Source of the DNA: Epiperipatus broadwayi
Lineage: Eukaryota > Onychophora > Udeonychophora > Euonychophora > Peripatidae
Assembly (NCBI GenBank): GCA_028023455.1
Contig: JAQFVV010006335.1
Span: forward strand, 1,203,412 to 1,267,411
Direction of reading: 5' to 3'
DNA: 64,000 bases
The notes below the pieces were generated by a model, which was given only the letters and a program-made list of their open reading frames with translations, was not told the DNA's origin and did not search any database. The position numbers and the translations under genes are program-made. Positions 1 through 14,559 of this stretch are shown one piece after another. The stretch's first letter is position 1. Each line of letters begins with the position of its first letter.

Positions 1-56
1 TCGCCAATATATATATATGATTTACTTATACCTATACATAATATATGCATGTGGTC

Positions 57-634
<578 letters not shown>

Positions 635-2688
635 CAGACCACATGTATATATTATTCATAGGTATAAGTAAATCATAACTTGTTTAATAATATTTATGAT
701 GCTAATTAGAAGTTTTGTTTGGATTTTACTGGAGACAAAGCAATGCTGTTTCTGATTATCATATTTTCTTAAAACGATTTTGTATGCAACCTATATTTTG
801 ATTAGCTACTCTGTAACATATACAACAGTCCTTAACCGTTGTTTAACTGATTTTGTTTTGTCTGAAAACACTTTCTCTCATTTTATCTGAATTGGACATA
901 CATTTTATTTTATTAAGTTATTAGAAAACATTTTTAATATTAATCAAATTTTATTTAAATAAACATGCTAAATAGGTTGGAAATTGTAATCATTATGATT
1001 TTTTCAATATTTTTTATGAATGTTGTTTCCTCATCTAACTACAACAACTATGTTGATATTAAATGATTTGCATTGTTATATAATATAAATATGCTAGAAA
1101 ATAATAGAAATGTTAAATATTATGTAGTTATTTTTAAATTTATATATTTTTCTAGTATCGCTGATATGTTTTATCTGTATGTGTAATGTAAGCGATAAAA
1201 TAAATTTGTAATAGCATTCAAAAGTAAAAAGCCTCTCTTTAATTCTGCTCCATTGCTGTGAAAGAAAAGACTATCCATCAGGTTTATCGACTTCTGAGTA
1301 GTAAGAATTGTAATGATTTTCATCTCTTATTTTACCCTCTAGCTAAAAATTAGTAAGTATTTATTTATTTATGAATATAGAATTGGTAACTGCATTGCTA
1401 ATGAGCTAAAAAGCGAATAGAAAAAACTTAACATTCATAAAAATCAGATTTGAACTCCAGATTATTATAAATAGATGTACCAATGATTATACCATAAAAC
1501 CCATAAATAATATAAATAAGTTCACACACAAAACTATTTTTATTAAGATGAAGTGACTATATAAAATCCTAAAGCATAAATTCTAAAATAATTTGTTTTT
1601 AATAAGTTAGAGTATAGATTGATTTAAATAAAAATGATTTTATTGCATGCATAATTAATTAATACAAATTAGAACAACTTATGCAGATACATTTGATATT
1701 ATTTAAATCTTTTTTCCTCAAAAAGATGCAGATATTTTTTTTTCAGCTAAATTTATTTGCACTTGAAAATTTTGTAATTTGTAGGTTTTGTAAAAAGATA
1801 TATAATTGTAACTCATTGCAACAATTTAAAATAGATAAATAAATAAGTAAAATACAAACTGAGGACAGCATAGATTTCTAAGATGAAGCATAGCATTTTA
1901 TGGGTCAATACCATCAAGTAAATTAGTGGTTAGTGAATAATCATTTTTTTTAGTCACTAGTTCTGTATATTGAGAACTATCATGGTTCTTTCAAATATAT
2001 TATAGTATAATAGAAAAACTTTTGAATGAATGATTTCAAAATAATTTATCAGCCCTTCTGTTTGTAGCATAACAAATAATTTACAGTAAACCACACTTTG
2101 AAATGATGTTAAGGCAGCAAAGTGCTAGTGGAAATTAATTTGAAAATCAACATTATAATCTCTTTACATACATATAATAATAAACTGTAAATAATATTAA
2201 TCATAATATGCAAAAGATTTATATATCTGTAAATAATTACTCAAGATATTATACCCATTAGAGAAAATTGTTGCCAAGTTTCAGATCAATAAAATATTAT
2301 GGCCAACACATTGAAATTAAAGACAGATCAACAAATGTAACATTAGGGTAGCTAGGTCTTATGCTGTTCTAAAACAGCTCATCCAATCAAGACATCTAAT
2401 ACTCTTTAGATTAATCTTATAAAGCAGATTAACATACAATCATGTTATTAAAACTAGTTAATAGTCCTGGTGCCATATTAAATTTAAAAAAAAACTGACG
2501 AGATACAATTTTCACAATAACTTCAGTTTTAATAATGATAGAGCATTACATTGATAGAAACTAGAAAAATTATTGAAAACAATAAGGCTAAGACAAATGC
2601 TGATTAGTATTAAAAAATAAGAAAAAAAATATTTCAACATCTGAAATAATTATTACTTTATTGTTTGTTCATAATTTCTAATTTATTA
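635..2688. other. AT-rich spacer, no feature recognised
   Basis: About 2 kb of AT-rich sequence with short A and T runs. I see no long open frame, structured RNA or repeat boundary. Confidence 0.5.
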
Positions 2689-3460
2689 TTAACCCTTTTC
2701 CCGCCTTTTACGAGCCTCTCGTCGACATCTGACGTCACTCTAATTCTGCTAGATTTAATGGTAGGATATCCGTTTGACAATTATTGATTAGGTTTTTAAA
2801 AGTTCTGTAAGATGGTGCCCTCTTCCGAATTATTTTACAAGTAAAAAATCAAAAAAACCGCATTTAAAACTAAACAAAAAAGAACCTTCTCGGTGATTGG
2901 CTGTCAGCTGGCTCAGCCAAAAACGACATTCTGATTGGCTGGAAAGAACAAAGAAACCGACTGATCAAAGAAAATAAAGAAAAACGCTGAGATTTTCATT
3001 TCGAATGTAATTTAAGTATTAAAAAAATATAATTTGAGAAATTAAAATTGTTTTTTAAAAAATATACTAAAAAAACAAAATTATTTTCGAAAAATATTGA
3101 AGATTTTAGTAAAAATGTTTAAGATTTAGCAAAAAGAAATCTTTACTTTTCCATAATGTAAAATTGAAAAAAAGCGTTTGTGTCAGCACTTTTTTGTTTA
3201 GACATTCGCTTTATATTTGCCAAAATTGAATATATTTTATAATAAATAAATAGCAATTTATTTTTGAAAGAACTTTCGTTCTCTTTAATAACCTGAAAAA
3301 TTAGTAATATACTTTTTATAAACGTATCTGAGTTGAATTTAATATTATAGGCGAATATGTTTTAACAATAGGCTTTGTCTTCAGTTTGTGAGTTGGCCAA
3401 TTAAAAGATTTGATTTTTACCTCATACAACCAATAATATAATTAGCGGTTTAAGGGTTAA
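2689..3460. mobile_element. piggyBac-like non-autonomous element (MITE), 764 bp plus TTAA duplications
   Basis: The element runs from 2693 to 3456 and is flanked on both sides by TTAA (2689-2692 and 3457-3460). The left end reads CCCTTTTCCCGC and the right end, reverse-complemented, CCCTTAAACCGC, so the termini are imperfect inverted repeats beginning CCCTT. A TTAA target with CCC termini is the piggyBac superfamily signature. No transposase frame is present, so it would need transposase in trans. Inside are several CCAAT/ATTGG motifs (two GATTGGCTG copies near 2895 and 2933, GGCCAATT near 3397). The ends are more G+C-rich than the surroundings. Confidence 0.7.
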
Positions 3461-4013
3461 TTAATTTTAAATTACATTTTCATTTATAGTTTATTTGTAT
3501 TCCTGACAGTATTCTCATTCACACTGTATATAATTCTTCTTACATGAGATAATCCATACCATCAGAATCTATAAGAATAGTCACATAAGAATTCTTCATT
3601 TTTATCTTGTACCACAAAAGTTAACAAATCTTCAAGATGTCTATAACAAAAAGATTCATTTTAATAAAAGTTACAAAATAAATCATTTCCAAAAGGTGGA
3701 TATGCCTTAGTCAGCATAAAAATTGGCTTCTTTCTATTAGAAACTAGAAATTAAAGGCTACTCTCTATATCAATGACAAACCGAGTTCCATCTCATTTTA
3801 TGTGATGTTTATATTCTTTGTGAAGACCAGTGATGCTGCCTTGTTACATTTATTATCCCATAGAGATATAATTTATTTGCATATAGCTGATTTGCTAGCT
3901 ATACTTGAAAATAATGTGATGGAAGATGTGGCAAAACTACAGACTCCACTGCATGTGTACAAAGGCATAGGCAAAAATCAGAATTTGATTCTTTGCCTGC
4001 AGACAGTTTTATG
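3461..4013. other. AT-rich spacer with one short unrecognised open frame
   Basis: No confident gene. A forward frame opens with ATG near 3805 and runs into the (TA)n tract at 4014; its first ~65 residues have ordinary composition with several hydrophobic positions but match nothing I recognise. It may be an exon-like remnant or chance. Confidence 0.3.

Positions 4014-4103
<90 letters not shown>
4014..4103. repeat. (TA)n microsatellite
   Basis: Pure TA dinucleotide array of about 45 units. It is followed by TTGTGCCCTTTTCTATAGGT, a phrase that recurs directly after (TA)n near 21418 and, more diverged, near 46814, suggesting the edge of a dispersed repeat. Confidence 0.97.
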
Positions 4104-4106
<3 letters not shown>

Positions 4107-4657
4107 GCCCTTTTCTATAGGTCAATGATGGTTATAAATGGTCAATTACTAAAAAATTTTAAAATTAATATTATATAGTATTTAAAATTATAGACTATAT
4201 TAAGCAGTAAAAGATTAATATGATATATTTAATAGTAAATATTGTGATGGTGAGAATTGTATCTAATTCTATATTTTTCTAAATTGTTTTTCAAAATTTT
4301 ATATAATTATTTTATATAACATAAGTAGCAAATTTATTAAGACAGATAAAATTAGACTAAACACCGGAAATGACTACGTGACTGTCTGGAATATTCTATG
4401 TATAAGCACTGGTTTAAATGAATACTAATAATTAAAATATTTAAATAGTATATTATAGAAGTGGATGGAATTGTCACACGTCATAATAAAAATAAGTAGT
4501 ATACATCTTTATTAATTATTGTTTCAAAATTGTTTTAAAGGTAGTTAAATTGTAATAGATAATAATTGATTTAAAAATAATAATTAGTTAACATTTAAGT
4601 CTATTATGTCATGATTTTAAAACTTTAGAAATTGTTTATAAATCCAAGTAGGGATTG
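4104..4657. other. AT-rich spacer
   Basis: Apart from the repeat-edge motif just after the (TA)n tract I see nothing in this stretch. Confidence 0.4.
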
Positions 4658-4735
4658 ACCAATAAAAAAAATAGATCTTGGCAGACAACCAAAATCGCGC
4701 CAACTAATTGTATAAACGGAGGGAGAACCAAAATG
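4658..4735 (+). promoter_or_regulatory. Candidate CCAAT/TATA promoter-like patch
   Basis: GACCAATAAAA (about 4658) is followed about 50 bp later by TTGTATAAACGGAGGG (about 4708), in a patch with an unusual GCGC site. CCAAT upstream of a TATA-like box is a typical pol II core layout. Both motifs are common by chance in AT-rich DNA, so this is weak. Confidence 0.22.
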
Positions 4736-4984
4736 TGTTGACTCCAGAGCAGAGGTAAAATTTTAAGCTCTCTAAAAATTTTTTTCTTTTTCAATTTATT
4801 AATCAATTTTATGATAATTTTAATAATATCTTTGAAAGAAACCAACTTACAATTTAAAAATCATCCGAAGAGAATCTTAGAATAAAAGTTTTTAAAAAAA
4901 AGTTTTTCATAGTAATGTTTCACTAAATTTACAGTAACCTGCCAGTGGATTCTATCAAAATATAATCGGAGTTTTCAATAGAAA

Positions 4985-5209
4985 ATGGATAGATTCTTAA
5001 AACCAAGTTGTAAATTTTATAATATTCCAAATATGTTAATATTATTTGTTGATATAGTTTATATAGCGTATCACTATGAAAGCTGTTTTCGTGCGTATAA
5101 AATCAATGAAAGGACATTGTGCGCAGAGTTAATGAAGATAATGGAAAATAAAAATAAGTATTATTCGTATAAGAATAAATGGACAAAAGGAATTTTAATA
5201 TTGAAATAG
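4985..5209 (+). CDS. Short unrecognised open frame, 74 aa
   Basis: ATG-started frame of 74 codons, downstream of the weak CCAAT/TATA patch at 4658-4735. The N-terminal third is hydrophobic, around residues 17-30 (ILFVDIVYIAY), and the C-terminal half is Lys/Asn/Tyr-rich with no motif I recognise. A frame of this length is easily expected by chance in 64 kb, although its residue composition is less biased than that of most AT-rich chance frames. It could be a remnant of a retroelement reading frame or simply noise. No function is proposed. Confidence 0.12.
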   Translation: MDRFLKPSCKFYNIPNMLILFVDIVYIAYHYESCFRAYKINERTLCAELMKIMENKNKYYSYKNKWTKGILILK

Positions 5210-8043
5210 TTTGAATTGCTTTCTTTAAGATGACTTGAGAAAATACTCTAGAAAATAGTTAAAGATTGGAAGTAGTGTATATAAAGTAATAATGAATGAA
5301 AGTGAAGTTTACCAAGGAAAACACTTGCTTAAAGAAAAAAAAATTTTTTTACAGAAGAGAAATATAAAATATTGGATCCAGGGAAAATGCAATTGGTACC
5401 GTAATTATTAAATAATTGTAGTTTAACTAAAAATAAAGATGCATCAACGCGCCGAGATAATATTCGTCAGAACATTAAAAAGCTTCGTGGGATAACTAAA
5501 TAAAATGTTTTCTAATAATTTTGGATTAAACATGAAAACTAAAGATCGTCTAAACAGTTTATTAAATGAACTAATTTATTTAAAACTTTAATAAGCATAA
5601 AGGAAAACATTCGGACAAAAGAAGAAATAATAAATATTATGGGACTAACCAAGATTTACCGTCAGAAAAATATGTGATTATGGTTTGAATTATTTTCTTT
5701 ACTAATCTAAGTTAAATATTAAGTTTTAGATAGCAATAGGGAAAACAAAATACATTAATTCGTGATATAACATTATATGAAATAATTTGTTTTGATTTTG
5801 AATTTTAAAATAAAATTGTATGTATGTGCAAATTTGTATTTTTGCGATGCTCTAAGAGAAAGAAGCCTACTACGAACTCTGATAGGAAGATAACAATTGT
5901 TTTTGGTAACATTTATAATTATTAATGGTATATAATGTATGTTTTATTTATTTAGATCAGCTGAGAATCGAATGAATGTAGCGCAAAAGTTTTATTGTTA
6001 TTATTGTTGTAAAACGCATTTTTGAAAACAACACTCTAAAACACTTTGAGATGTGATTAGATTTTTAAAAATATGCATACGATAATCATTTTATGTGTTA
6101 TTAATATAGTTCAATATAACCGATGGTTATGTGATATCTTCTGTTAATTTTCCAATTGGGATATTTAAATGTTATTTTAACAAAACATAGATGTTGAACC
6201 TACAGTGCAATAAAGCAAGACAAATTGTTCTTATGGAATAGGGAAATGTTTTATATTAGCGAATTTTGTTTATTGTTTTAAAAAGTATTTAGTATTTTAT
6301 CGATGTTGAATACAGTAAAAATCTCGAGAGATAGTTTGGGTAGTGACTTGGTAGTACGTGGTGATTCGGAAACCAAGAGGATGTATTAAAAACTAGGATG
6401 CTACAGGGAATGAAATAATAAGTAGTTTTAGATGTTAATCAGTGTAGTTAACAAAGCCCTATGACTGGTACACATGTTGTCTTGGACAGTGGTATTTTAT
6501 ATATTTCTTGTGAGTCTTACTAGATGTTTGGTAAAGCTGAGTAAATAGCTGCCATTTCATGCTTATCACCAAGGTTATTAGACAATGAATGTCGGGCCTA
6601 TTCACACTGTTCCATGCATTTGAAGTATATTGCAGATAAGTTTTCTATCTATCTTCCCGATATCCTATACATCTTTCGCTATCTTTATCTGTATTTCTTG
6701 CAACTACATCATTATGTGATAAGTCTATTAAAAGGGAAACAATATATATTTTAGAATGTATGTCATGCTATTATTTGGAATAAGAATAGTTAAGTATTAA
6801 CGAAGAGTAGATTATGATTATTGAAAGAAAGATGCAGATATCCTAAGAAGGGAAGGAGTTAGAGAATTATTTTAATTTTTTTAAGAAATGAACTATAATT
6901 TTATAAAAGTATATCCAAATAGAAATATACAAAAATATTAAATATAATTTCATGTTTTCTTATTGTTAATTATATTTTAAAACATATAAGTATTGCATAT
7001 TTAAAAAAAAATACAATAACATTCAATAATTATAGTATATGTGAAACTGTAACAGGTGATAATTAAACCTGTGTTATAGTTTTATACATGAGTATGGCTT
7101 ATGGAGTAAATGTATTATAGTTTACGAGCATTGGAGAACAAACATTAAAAGTAATAATAATATTTGAATAAGATGCAGAGTGACTTAAATAAAGTTACAA
7201 GAAGATGTAATTTTCTTTTAAAAACCATATTGATTGTAAAATTATGATGTTATAAATGATGTTTATCCACATAGATAATTTATAATACAGTAACTTTAAT
7301 ATTAAAAGGTAAAGAATGGTGTTACCCATAAAATAGTTAAAATAAGTGATATGATAAACCTAATGAGAAATAAATAAATAACTTTTAAAAGGCATAATAA
7401 GTTTAATTAACGATAAAAAAAATATAAATGTGTATAATTCAGCTATTATAGTGTAAAGAAAAATGAGGATATCCCTTGTAAATAGATGTAGATGGATTTG
7501 TTTTATTTATTTTTTATTGATGTTAATAAAATTTTAAAATTTCTTTATTAAAACTTGTGTCTGAGTTTTGTTTTCTCTACATCATTGCATGAATTCACAG
7601 GGTATGTTCACAACCATTAAACTAAGTATATGATTGCTTGCACAAAAGATAAATAGAGAAGTATGTTTAATCTTAAATATTTATTGATGTTCTTGTAATT
7701 AAATAATTATAAAATTGCATTGCATTACTGGTCATCAATCCATTATCATAATATTTTGATAAATTACATGCTATTAGTTGCCACTTGCTTTATTTATCAG
7801 ATTATCGAAACACTGCCACTTATTAATTTATTTTATTACTTAAAGATAAAAAAAATGGATATTAGATTATTAACTAATTTATTATGGTTATAAATTCGCG
7901 ATGAAAGAAAAGCTGTACTAGTTGGATTAAGCAATGAAGATTGTGGTTATTATTGTTTTATTATTAATCTAATTTCAGAGTAGTAGATTATGACATAAAA
8001 TCCCTTATCATATTTTGCTACCATATGTTTATTAACATATGAA
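5210..8043. other. AT-rich spacer, nothing recognised
   Basis: Long AT-rich stretch without open frames of note. A small CpG-containing patch near 5445-5500 stands out in base composition only. Confidence 0.4.
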
Positions 8044-8270
8044 TAAATTTAAGAACCTGAGATTATTTCATTTGAGCTAGATGATTACTATTATTATTAT
8101 TAGAGATAAAAGATTAATACTTTAATTGTTAAATGAGTCTTCGTGATTAGGAGTTGCGGAAGTCATAAGAATACTATGTAGTTATTATGTGTAATAGTAG
8201 TATAAGGGGGGATAGTGTTCTTATGCCATTGAGGTGGTATCCTGTGGGATATTGTCTCAATGTAATCACC
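8044..8270 (+). repeat. Dispersed repeat R, copy 1
   Basis: Contains AAGAACCTGAGATTATTT followed about 120 bp later by CATAAGAATACTAT and TTCTTATGCCATTGAG. The same blocks appear in the same order on the opposite strand at 22258-22445, so this is a dispersed family. Within the copy, CATAAGAA and TTCTTATG form a short inverted pair. Confidence 0.6.
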
Positions 8271-8566
8271 CATATTTCCACTTCTAGTCTCATGAATTCC
8301 TGAATATTTATTTGAGTTAGTTTAAAACAGAACCTAAGTTAATTTTAAGAAACTTGAGCTAGTAAATCATTTAATTGAATATTTCATTAATTATTAGAGC
8401 TAGAACCCGGTTAGGTGATTTTCACTATATTATATTTATTTTGGGGGAAGTGGAGATGCGGGAACAGGGCAGTTAGATTGGCCTGATGTGTTAGAAAAGG
8501 GCAGATTGTGGCCCTCAACGTGATTGGCCTGAGGAGTAGTGGAGCTACACACGATGACAAGGACAG
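8271..8566. other. Unclassified sequence leading into a (TA)n tract
   Basis: Nothing firm. The part at 8440-8565 is richer in G+C than its surroundings (GGGGGAAGTGGAGATGCGGG near 8442). It is open on the minus strand into the (TA)n tract, but the protein is unrecognised. Confidence 0.3.

Positions 8567-8627
<61 letters not shown>
8567..8627. repeat. (TA)n microsatellite
   Basis: Pure AT dinucleotide array of about 30 units. Confidence 0.97.
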
Positions 8628-8628
<1 letters not shown>

Positions 8629-8962
8629 CCATTGTGGCTATCAACACACACATCACTTGAAACCTCTCTTTATTAGGTTTAAGAGTTTATATTTTCACAT
8701 GGTATTATGCCCAGTAAATTGTGTGATTGATTTATCAACTGCAACCTTTCTGTACATCTGATAATCAGTCTTAAAATTTACATTCCTCTGCTCTATAATA
8801 CCATAATTATATTTGTGTATATTATTACTTATTATACAACCACAAACATCCAAGTAAAAACACAAACACACTAATACTTATATATAAATACACTAATATA
8901 TTATTAAACCTTTTGAGAAATCATTATGACTATAAAATAAAGATTGCCACAAACTTGGATCA
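8628..8962. other. AT-rich spacer
   Basis: Nothing recognised. Confidence 0.4.
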
Positions 8963-9355
8963 GAGCCCCAAAATTACATTGTATATAAACTACTATGTTT
9001 TTTTTACTGGAATACAATTATAATTTATATACTATACACAATAATACAAATTAAAATACATTAATACATTATAATTTATAAAAATAATAAAACTATGCAA
9101 ATAATAGAAAAAATTAAAATACTATAAAAATAAAAATAAAAAAAAATTAATTGAATACTTATGAGCCCCAACATTTTTTATACATAAACCACTACATTAT
9201 ATTGAAATAAAAATACAATTTATATACTACACACATCAATAAAAATGAAAACACATTAATGAATTATAATTTATGAAATAATAAAAAAAATAATTCTATG
9301 CAAATAATTGAAAAATTTAAAACTACCAACAACAAAAAAAAAACTGAATAATTGT
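8963..9355. repeat. Two-copy tandem duplication, period about 199 bp
   Basis: The segment starting GAGCCCCAAAATTACATT at 8963 is repeated, diverged, from GAGCCCCAACATTTTTTA at 9162. Both copies then share, in order, a TATAAACYACTA block, a TTATATACTAYACACA block, a CATTATAATTTAT-like block and CTATGCAAATAAT. It is an old local duplication. Confidence 0.6.
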
Positions 9356-11952
9356 GATATTATGCTTTTATCAGGATGAAGGTTTTGAATCATCAAGACA
9401 TTGTTAATCCATTTTTATTCAGTGTTTTGCAGAAACAAAAATTGTACAATCTAGTAAACTAATCAGAAAAGAAAAAAAAATGAACATACTAAGAGAAATA
9501 TTAATAAAAAGTTTAATTTGGTTTGATTTAACATATAATATGTCATTTTAAAAGAGAATTTAAATGGTGATGAATGCAGGAATTTCTATTGATGTCACCC
9601 TTATAGTTTTTATGCAATTTTAAAAAGAAAACAAAATTTCAATGATGCAGCTGCCGCTCTGCAAACGCTGAAGCCTATAAAAATATGATTAATTAAAATA
9701 AATTTCTCTTAATCAAATCTCAGGATCCTTTCTAAAAATATTTTTAATAAACAAATATAATCATATTCCTTATCTCAGATTCTTATCAAACAGGAAATGT
9801 GTTGATAGTTAATAATAATAAGATATGATCTGATCTCTGGATTATATGCTAATACAATAAATAAATTTAATTTTAAAATTAATCACGAAACTCTGCTTTT
9901 ATAAAATTATATAACATTGGTAATACTATGAGTAGAAAAAGTATTTTGTTGCTACAAATATATTGCAAAAAAGGATCTATTATACTCTTAATGAAAGTAA
10001 AAGAATATAATACTTTTAACCAAGAATGTTATTGGATAACATCAACAATATAAATTTTAATAAAATGATATTTATAATCTTGTTGTACTCTTATATTTTA
10101 ATATTAAACTATATGAGTGATTTTGAATCTTCTGATATTCCAGATGATGATAAACATACAAAGACAGAAGTAATAATTAAATCAATATTTTATTAATACT
10201 AATAAATATTATAAGGATAAATCATTAATATTTTAATAAATTTCAAATTACAATTATGACAAAGTTTAAATAGAATTTAAATTACCAAAAATAAGAAAAT
10301 AAATAAATACATTATAATTTAACTATGAATACATAAAGCTCTCACATGTATATATTAATAGTTTTAATTCCCATAAGCCACTGTATAAAATATATTTAAC
10401 GATATTAACAAATAAATCTAACCAACAACATAATAAAGATGAATTTTGCAAAATATATATAATTTCATAGCCACATAAAAAAATTGTAAATTTAAGTATA
10501 AAATATTTTAGCAAGATTTTAAACACATCAGATATGCATTATAAATATATAAACAATATCAGCAATTTTAAGCTATTCTTATTTTCCCAAGTTGAAAATG
10601 AAGGCATGATTGGCATTATGCATGACATTAAAATTTTTTTTATCAAGATAAACATCAATGAATACAAAAGACATTATGATGGAATAGATTCAAAATAAAC
10701 ATTTGTCCAAAAATTGTAAATAAAGAATAAGAACTTTGTCTCTAATCTTAATAAATATACCAAGAATAAACCACCACAAAAAATTCTGAAAATATAGCAT
10801 CATTAGATACTTGTCACTTAAAACAGATACATCCCAAAAGCATGATAATAATAATATGTAAAAATAGCATTTACCATACTATTTTATATAGCGATTACAA
10901 ACATATGATGTAAAAATGATAAAATATAATAATTAAAGCAAAATATAACTAGACATAAATTGTGGCTTTCAATTTAAGAATAAAATATACATCTACTGCA
11001 CTACATTCTCTGTTTATTTATATATACTCTAAAAAATTATGTACAGTATCTATATAATACCTTTGATTATAGTTCAAGACAGTAATATTCTGAGAACATA
11101 AATAATAAATATGCAATATCATAAGTATAATATTCATATAAATAAAATTTATGTCTAAATATTTATAACCAATTTATCATTTAATAGTTTATGTGTTCTG
11201 AAATCACTGATTTCATTGCCATTTCATAGTACAAGAATTGAAATAATAATTCCTTGCACATGTTGAAGATTTTATTAAAGTATCCAGATGATATGAAGAT
11301 TAAATTTTAGAAAAAAAAAATCAAAACTATAAGGCATATGAAATAAGTGAACACTGATATAATTTAAAAAGTCATTGAGTATAAATAACAAAGTATATAT
11401 TGAAATTATATCATGATAATTAAATACAGTTTCTTTTAAAGCAATGAATAAGTAGCAAGCATAATATTTATTTCAAGCAGTACAAAGATAATAATATTTT
11501 TTTTGAAACAATGTGAACATTAATTTACTGAAAATATTTATAAAGAATATAAGTTTCTCAAAATAATGCAAAAATTTATATGGCAATGGTAGTTTATTGA
11601 GAGCCCAATATTTATTTTCAGCCATTTGAAATTCATAATAAAGAGTCTAATATTAATTTTGGAAGCAATATATAGACTATAATAAGCACTAAAGTTATTT
11701 TATACTTTATTTTGTCTATCATAGGCAGATAAAATATTTAATAACAATGAAGTACATTCAAGCATGGGTATTTATTCTGAATTTTAATATAAGACAACAT
11801 ATTTCTTTAAGATGCAATATTTTATCAGTACATATTTAACATAAAATAAATTCCTGAAAAAACATACTCTATCTATTCCGTAATTTTATAAATGTTAAAA
11901 TAACATTCTATTTCAAAATAGCATTATAATGATTTTCACGAATGCCATTTTA

Positions 11953-11954
<2 letters not shown>
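9356..11954. other. AT-rich spacer, nothing recognised
   Basis: About 2.6 kb of strongly A-rich DNA with no repeat boundary, long frame or RNA gene that I can support. Confidence 0.4.
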
Positions 11955-12213
<259 letters not shown>

Positions 12214-13018
12214 TTACTTTGGCAACAAAACAAAATCGTTTATACTATCTTAGTTATTATTTCACAACTGCTTTTACCATTTACAACACCCTGTAAGTTT
12301 AGCAAAGTTTCTAATTTGACTATAACATCAAATTAGACTTTTAAGAAAATTTTATAAACAATAATAATGTTCAGCATTGCAAATTATACAGTATATAATT
12401 CATTATAGAATAAAATATAGTACACTTAGTTTAATATTATGCAAATTTCTGGTATTCAACATCTTTAGTTTTTTCAATTTCTTATAAATTTAACATGAAT
12501 AAATAAGTAATTAAATATTAATAAAGGTTCAAGCAATGTACTTATAATTTTTTAAAAAATTGTGTTGTCATAAAGCATTGTGCTAGTGTATCACCTCCTT
12601 CTATAATTATGCATTATTAAAGCTTTACCAAATGATGTATGCATTAAGAAGATTCCGTAGAGTGGGATAGTTCAAATCTAAAGGCCCAAGCAGATAATTA
12701 TTTTAGCCTTTCATGGTATTACTTTATAAAATAATAAACAATAAATAAAATTAACACATTGTGAGATGATGAAGAAAAATGATGAAGTGAGCAGATACAC
12801 ATCAGTGAATTACTTAAACATTTTAAGTCAGATGATAAATGACTAAATTAATAATTGACAATTAGAGCATTTATTAACTAATTAATTTATATAATCCACT
12901 TAGGTTAAGTTGGATATTCTAAAAATAACTTTTTAAGTTAGACTGTCTATACATTTTAGACAAACAATAAATTAATAACACATTACCTTATTACATCATA
13001 CATTTACAAATTATTATT
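12214..13018. other. AT-rich spacer
   Basis: No feature recognised. Confidence 0.4.
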
Positions 13019-13480
13019 TAATATCAACAAATAAAAATCCTTATCCTTTTTTCTTTTCAAAAACTTTATTTTTTATCTCAATACTGAACATATATATATA
13101 CATTTATATACAAAACTCCAACGTTTCAACTGTTTTATCTCATACAGTCATTTTCAAGGATCTGCAACAATGACTGTATGAGATAAAACAGTTGAAACGT
13201 TGGAGTTTTGTATATAAATGTATATATATGTTCAGTATTGAGATAAAAAATAAAGTTTTTGAAAAGAAAAAGGAGAATGATTTTTTATTTGTTGATATTA
13301 TTGTAAAACATATATATTTTGAAAGAAAAATTGGATGTACCTTTGCTGTGTTATTATATATGATAAATTATTATTTAATATATAAAATATATATTTTAAT
13401 GAATAATATATTTATTTAAATATATATTTTTTAAAAGTTCTCAAAATATTAACATAAATATAATAAAATTAAAAGAGATA
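13019..13480. mobile_element. Fold-back element, copy 1 (PLE-tail-like inverted pair)
   Basis: Two near-perfect inverted arms of about 105 bp (13045-13152 and 13169-13272) flank a 16-nt spacer. Reading outward, each arm runs GACTGTATGAGATAAAAC, then GTTGAAACGTTGGAGTTTTG, a (TA)-rich stretch, then TTCAGTATTGAGATAAAA. GAAACGTTGG near the 3' end is typical of PLE tails, so I infer two truncated tails head to head. Homology to a second copy at 30955-31500 extends beyond the arms on both sides (ATCAACAAA...; TTTGCTGTGTTATTATATAT), which defines a family. Confidence 0.6.
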
Positions 13481-14559
13481 TTTATTTTAAAAAAACATAA
13501 AACAATAAAATTGTTTTAAATGTTTTTGTGTTCCACACAAGGAAGTTAAAATATGATTACTTTCTCTTTAAAATTTTATCTTTAAATTGAAACAAATTAC
13601 AGGCATTCACACAACTAAAGCTATTTAAAATATGATTTAGAAATAAATTAGACCATTTTCCAATTATTAATGTGTATAGAAGATTAGACAAATTATTAAG
13701 CTAGTAATTAGGACTATATTTTTAAAATAATTTATAACAATTTGATTATATTAATAAAAAATCAATAAAGCATTATTGATATTATTTAAGAGTTTATTTT
13801 ATAACAACTTAACTTAATAAATATGCGTAATCTGTGCACTTGCATGGCAACTAGAAGCTATACTTCACCAATGGCAGTAGCAATAGATATAACAGTGTAT
13901 ATATTGTAAATACACATTTTATTTTAATAAATATATATTAATCATACATATAAGAGTTTGTGTTTATATAACATATCATGCAGAAGTCATAAAAACATTG
14001 TCATTTTATATTGTTATTGTTTCTGCATGCATTTTTTCACTATTAAAATTTCTAAAACTAAATAATTTTCTAAGAGTATCTATCAAATTTCTCTTCACAT
14101 TTAATATTTTTTTACTATTTGATATTATTTTATTAGATTAAATAGCTTACAAATTATTTGCTTTAAACTCTTTTCTGTCTAAATAAAGTAAAATGCATAT
14201 TATCGTATATAAAATTTCTCCTAATTCTTTATTGATGCATACTAATCTTCTTTCACATCACCTTACTGAAATATTTGCATACATAAGTGTCAGTATGATG
14301 AAATGAAGTTCAGCACTTCAGTCATTGTCATGTTTATATGCAATAAGAAATGAAAATGCATAAAAAAATTTTCTTTGAATCCACATATATTTCAGCAAAC
14401 CTTTTTCTTTAATCTGTATCATTTCTTCTAGCTGCCTAGATAGATATAATCTATTAGCTATGAAAGATTAAAAATGTATACTTTTTATTTGAAAAATGTG
14501 CTTTTTTAAAAAACAAACATTAATGCTTGGAACTTGATTCATGAACTTGCAAACACATG
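13481..14559. other. AT-rich spacer
   Basis: No feature recognised. Confidence 0.4.
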
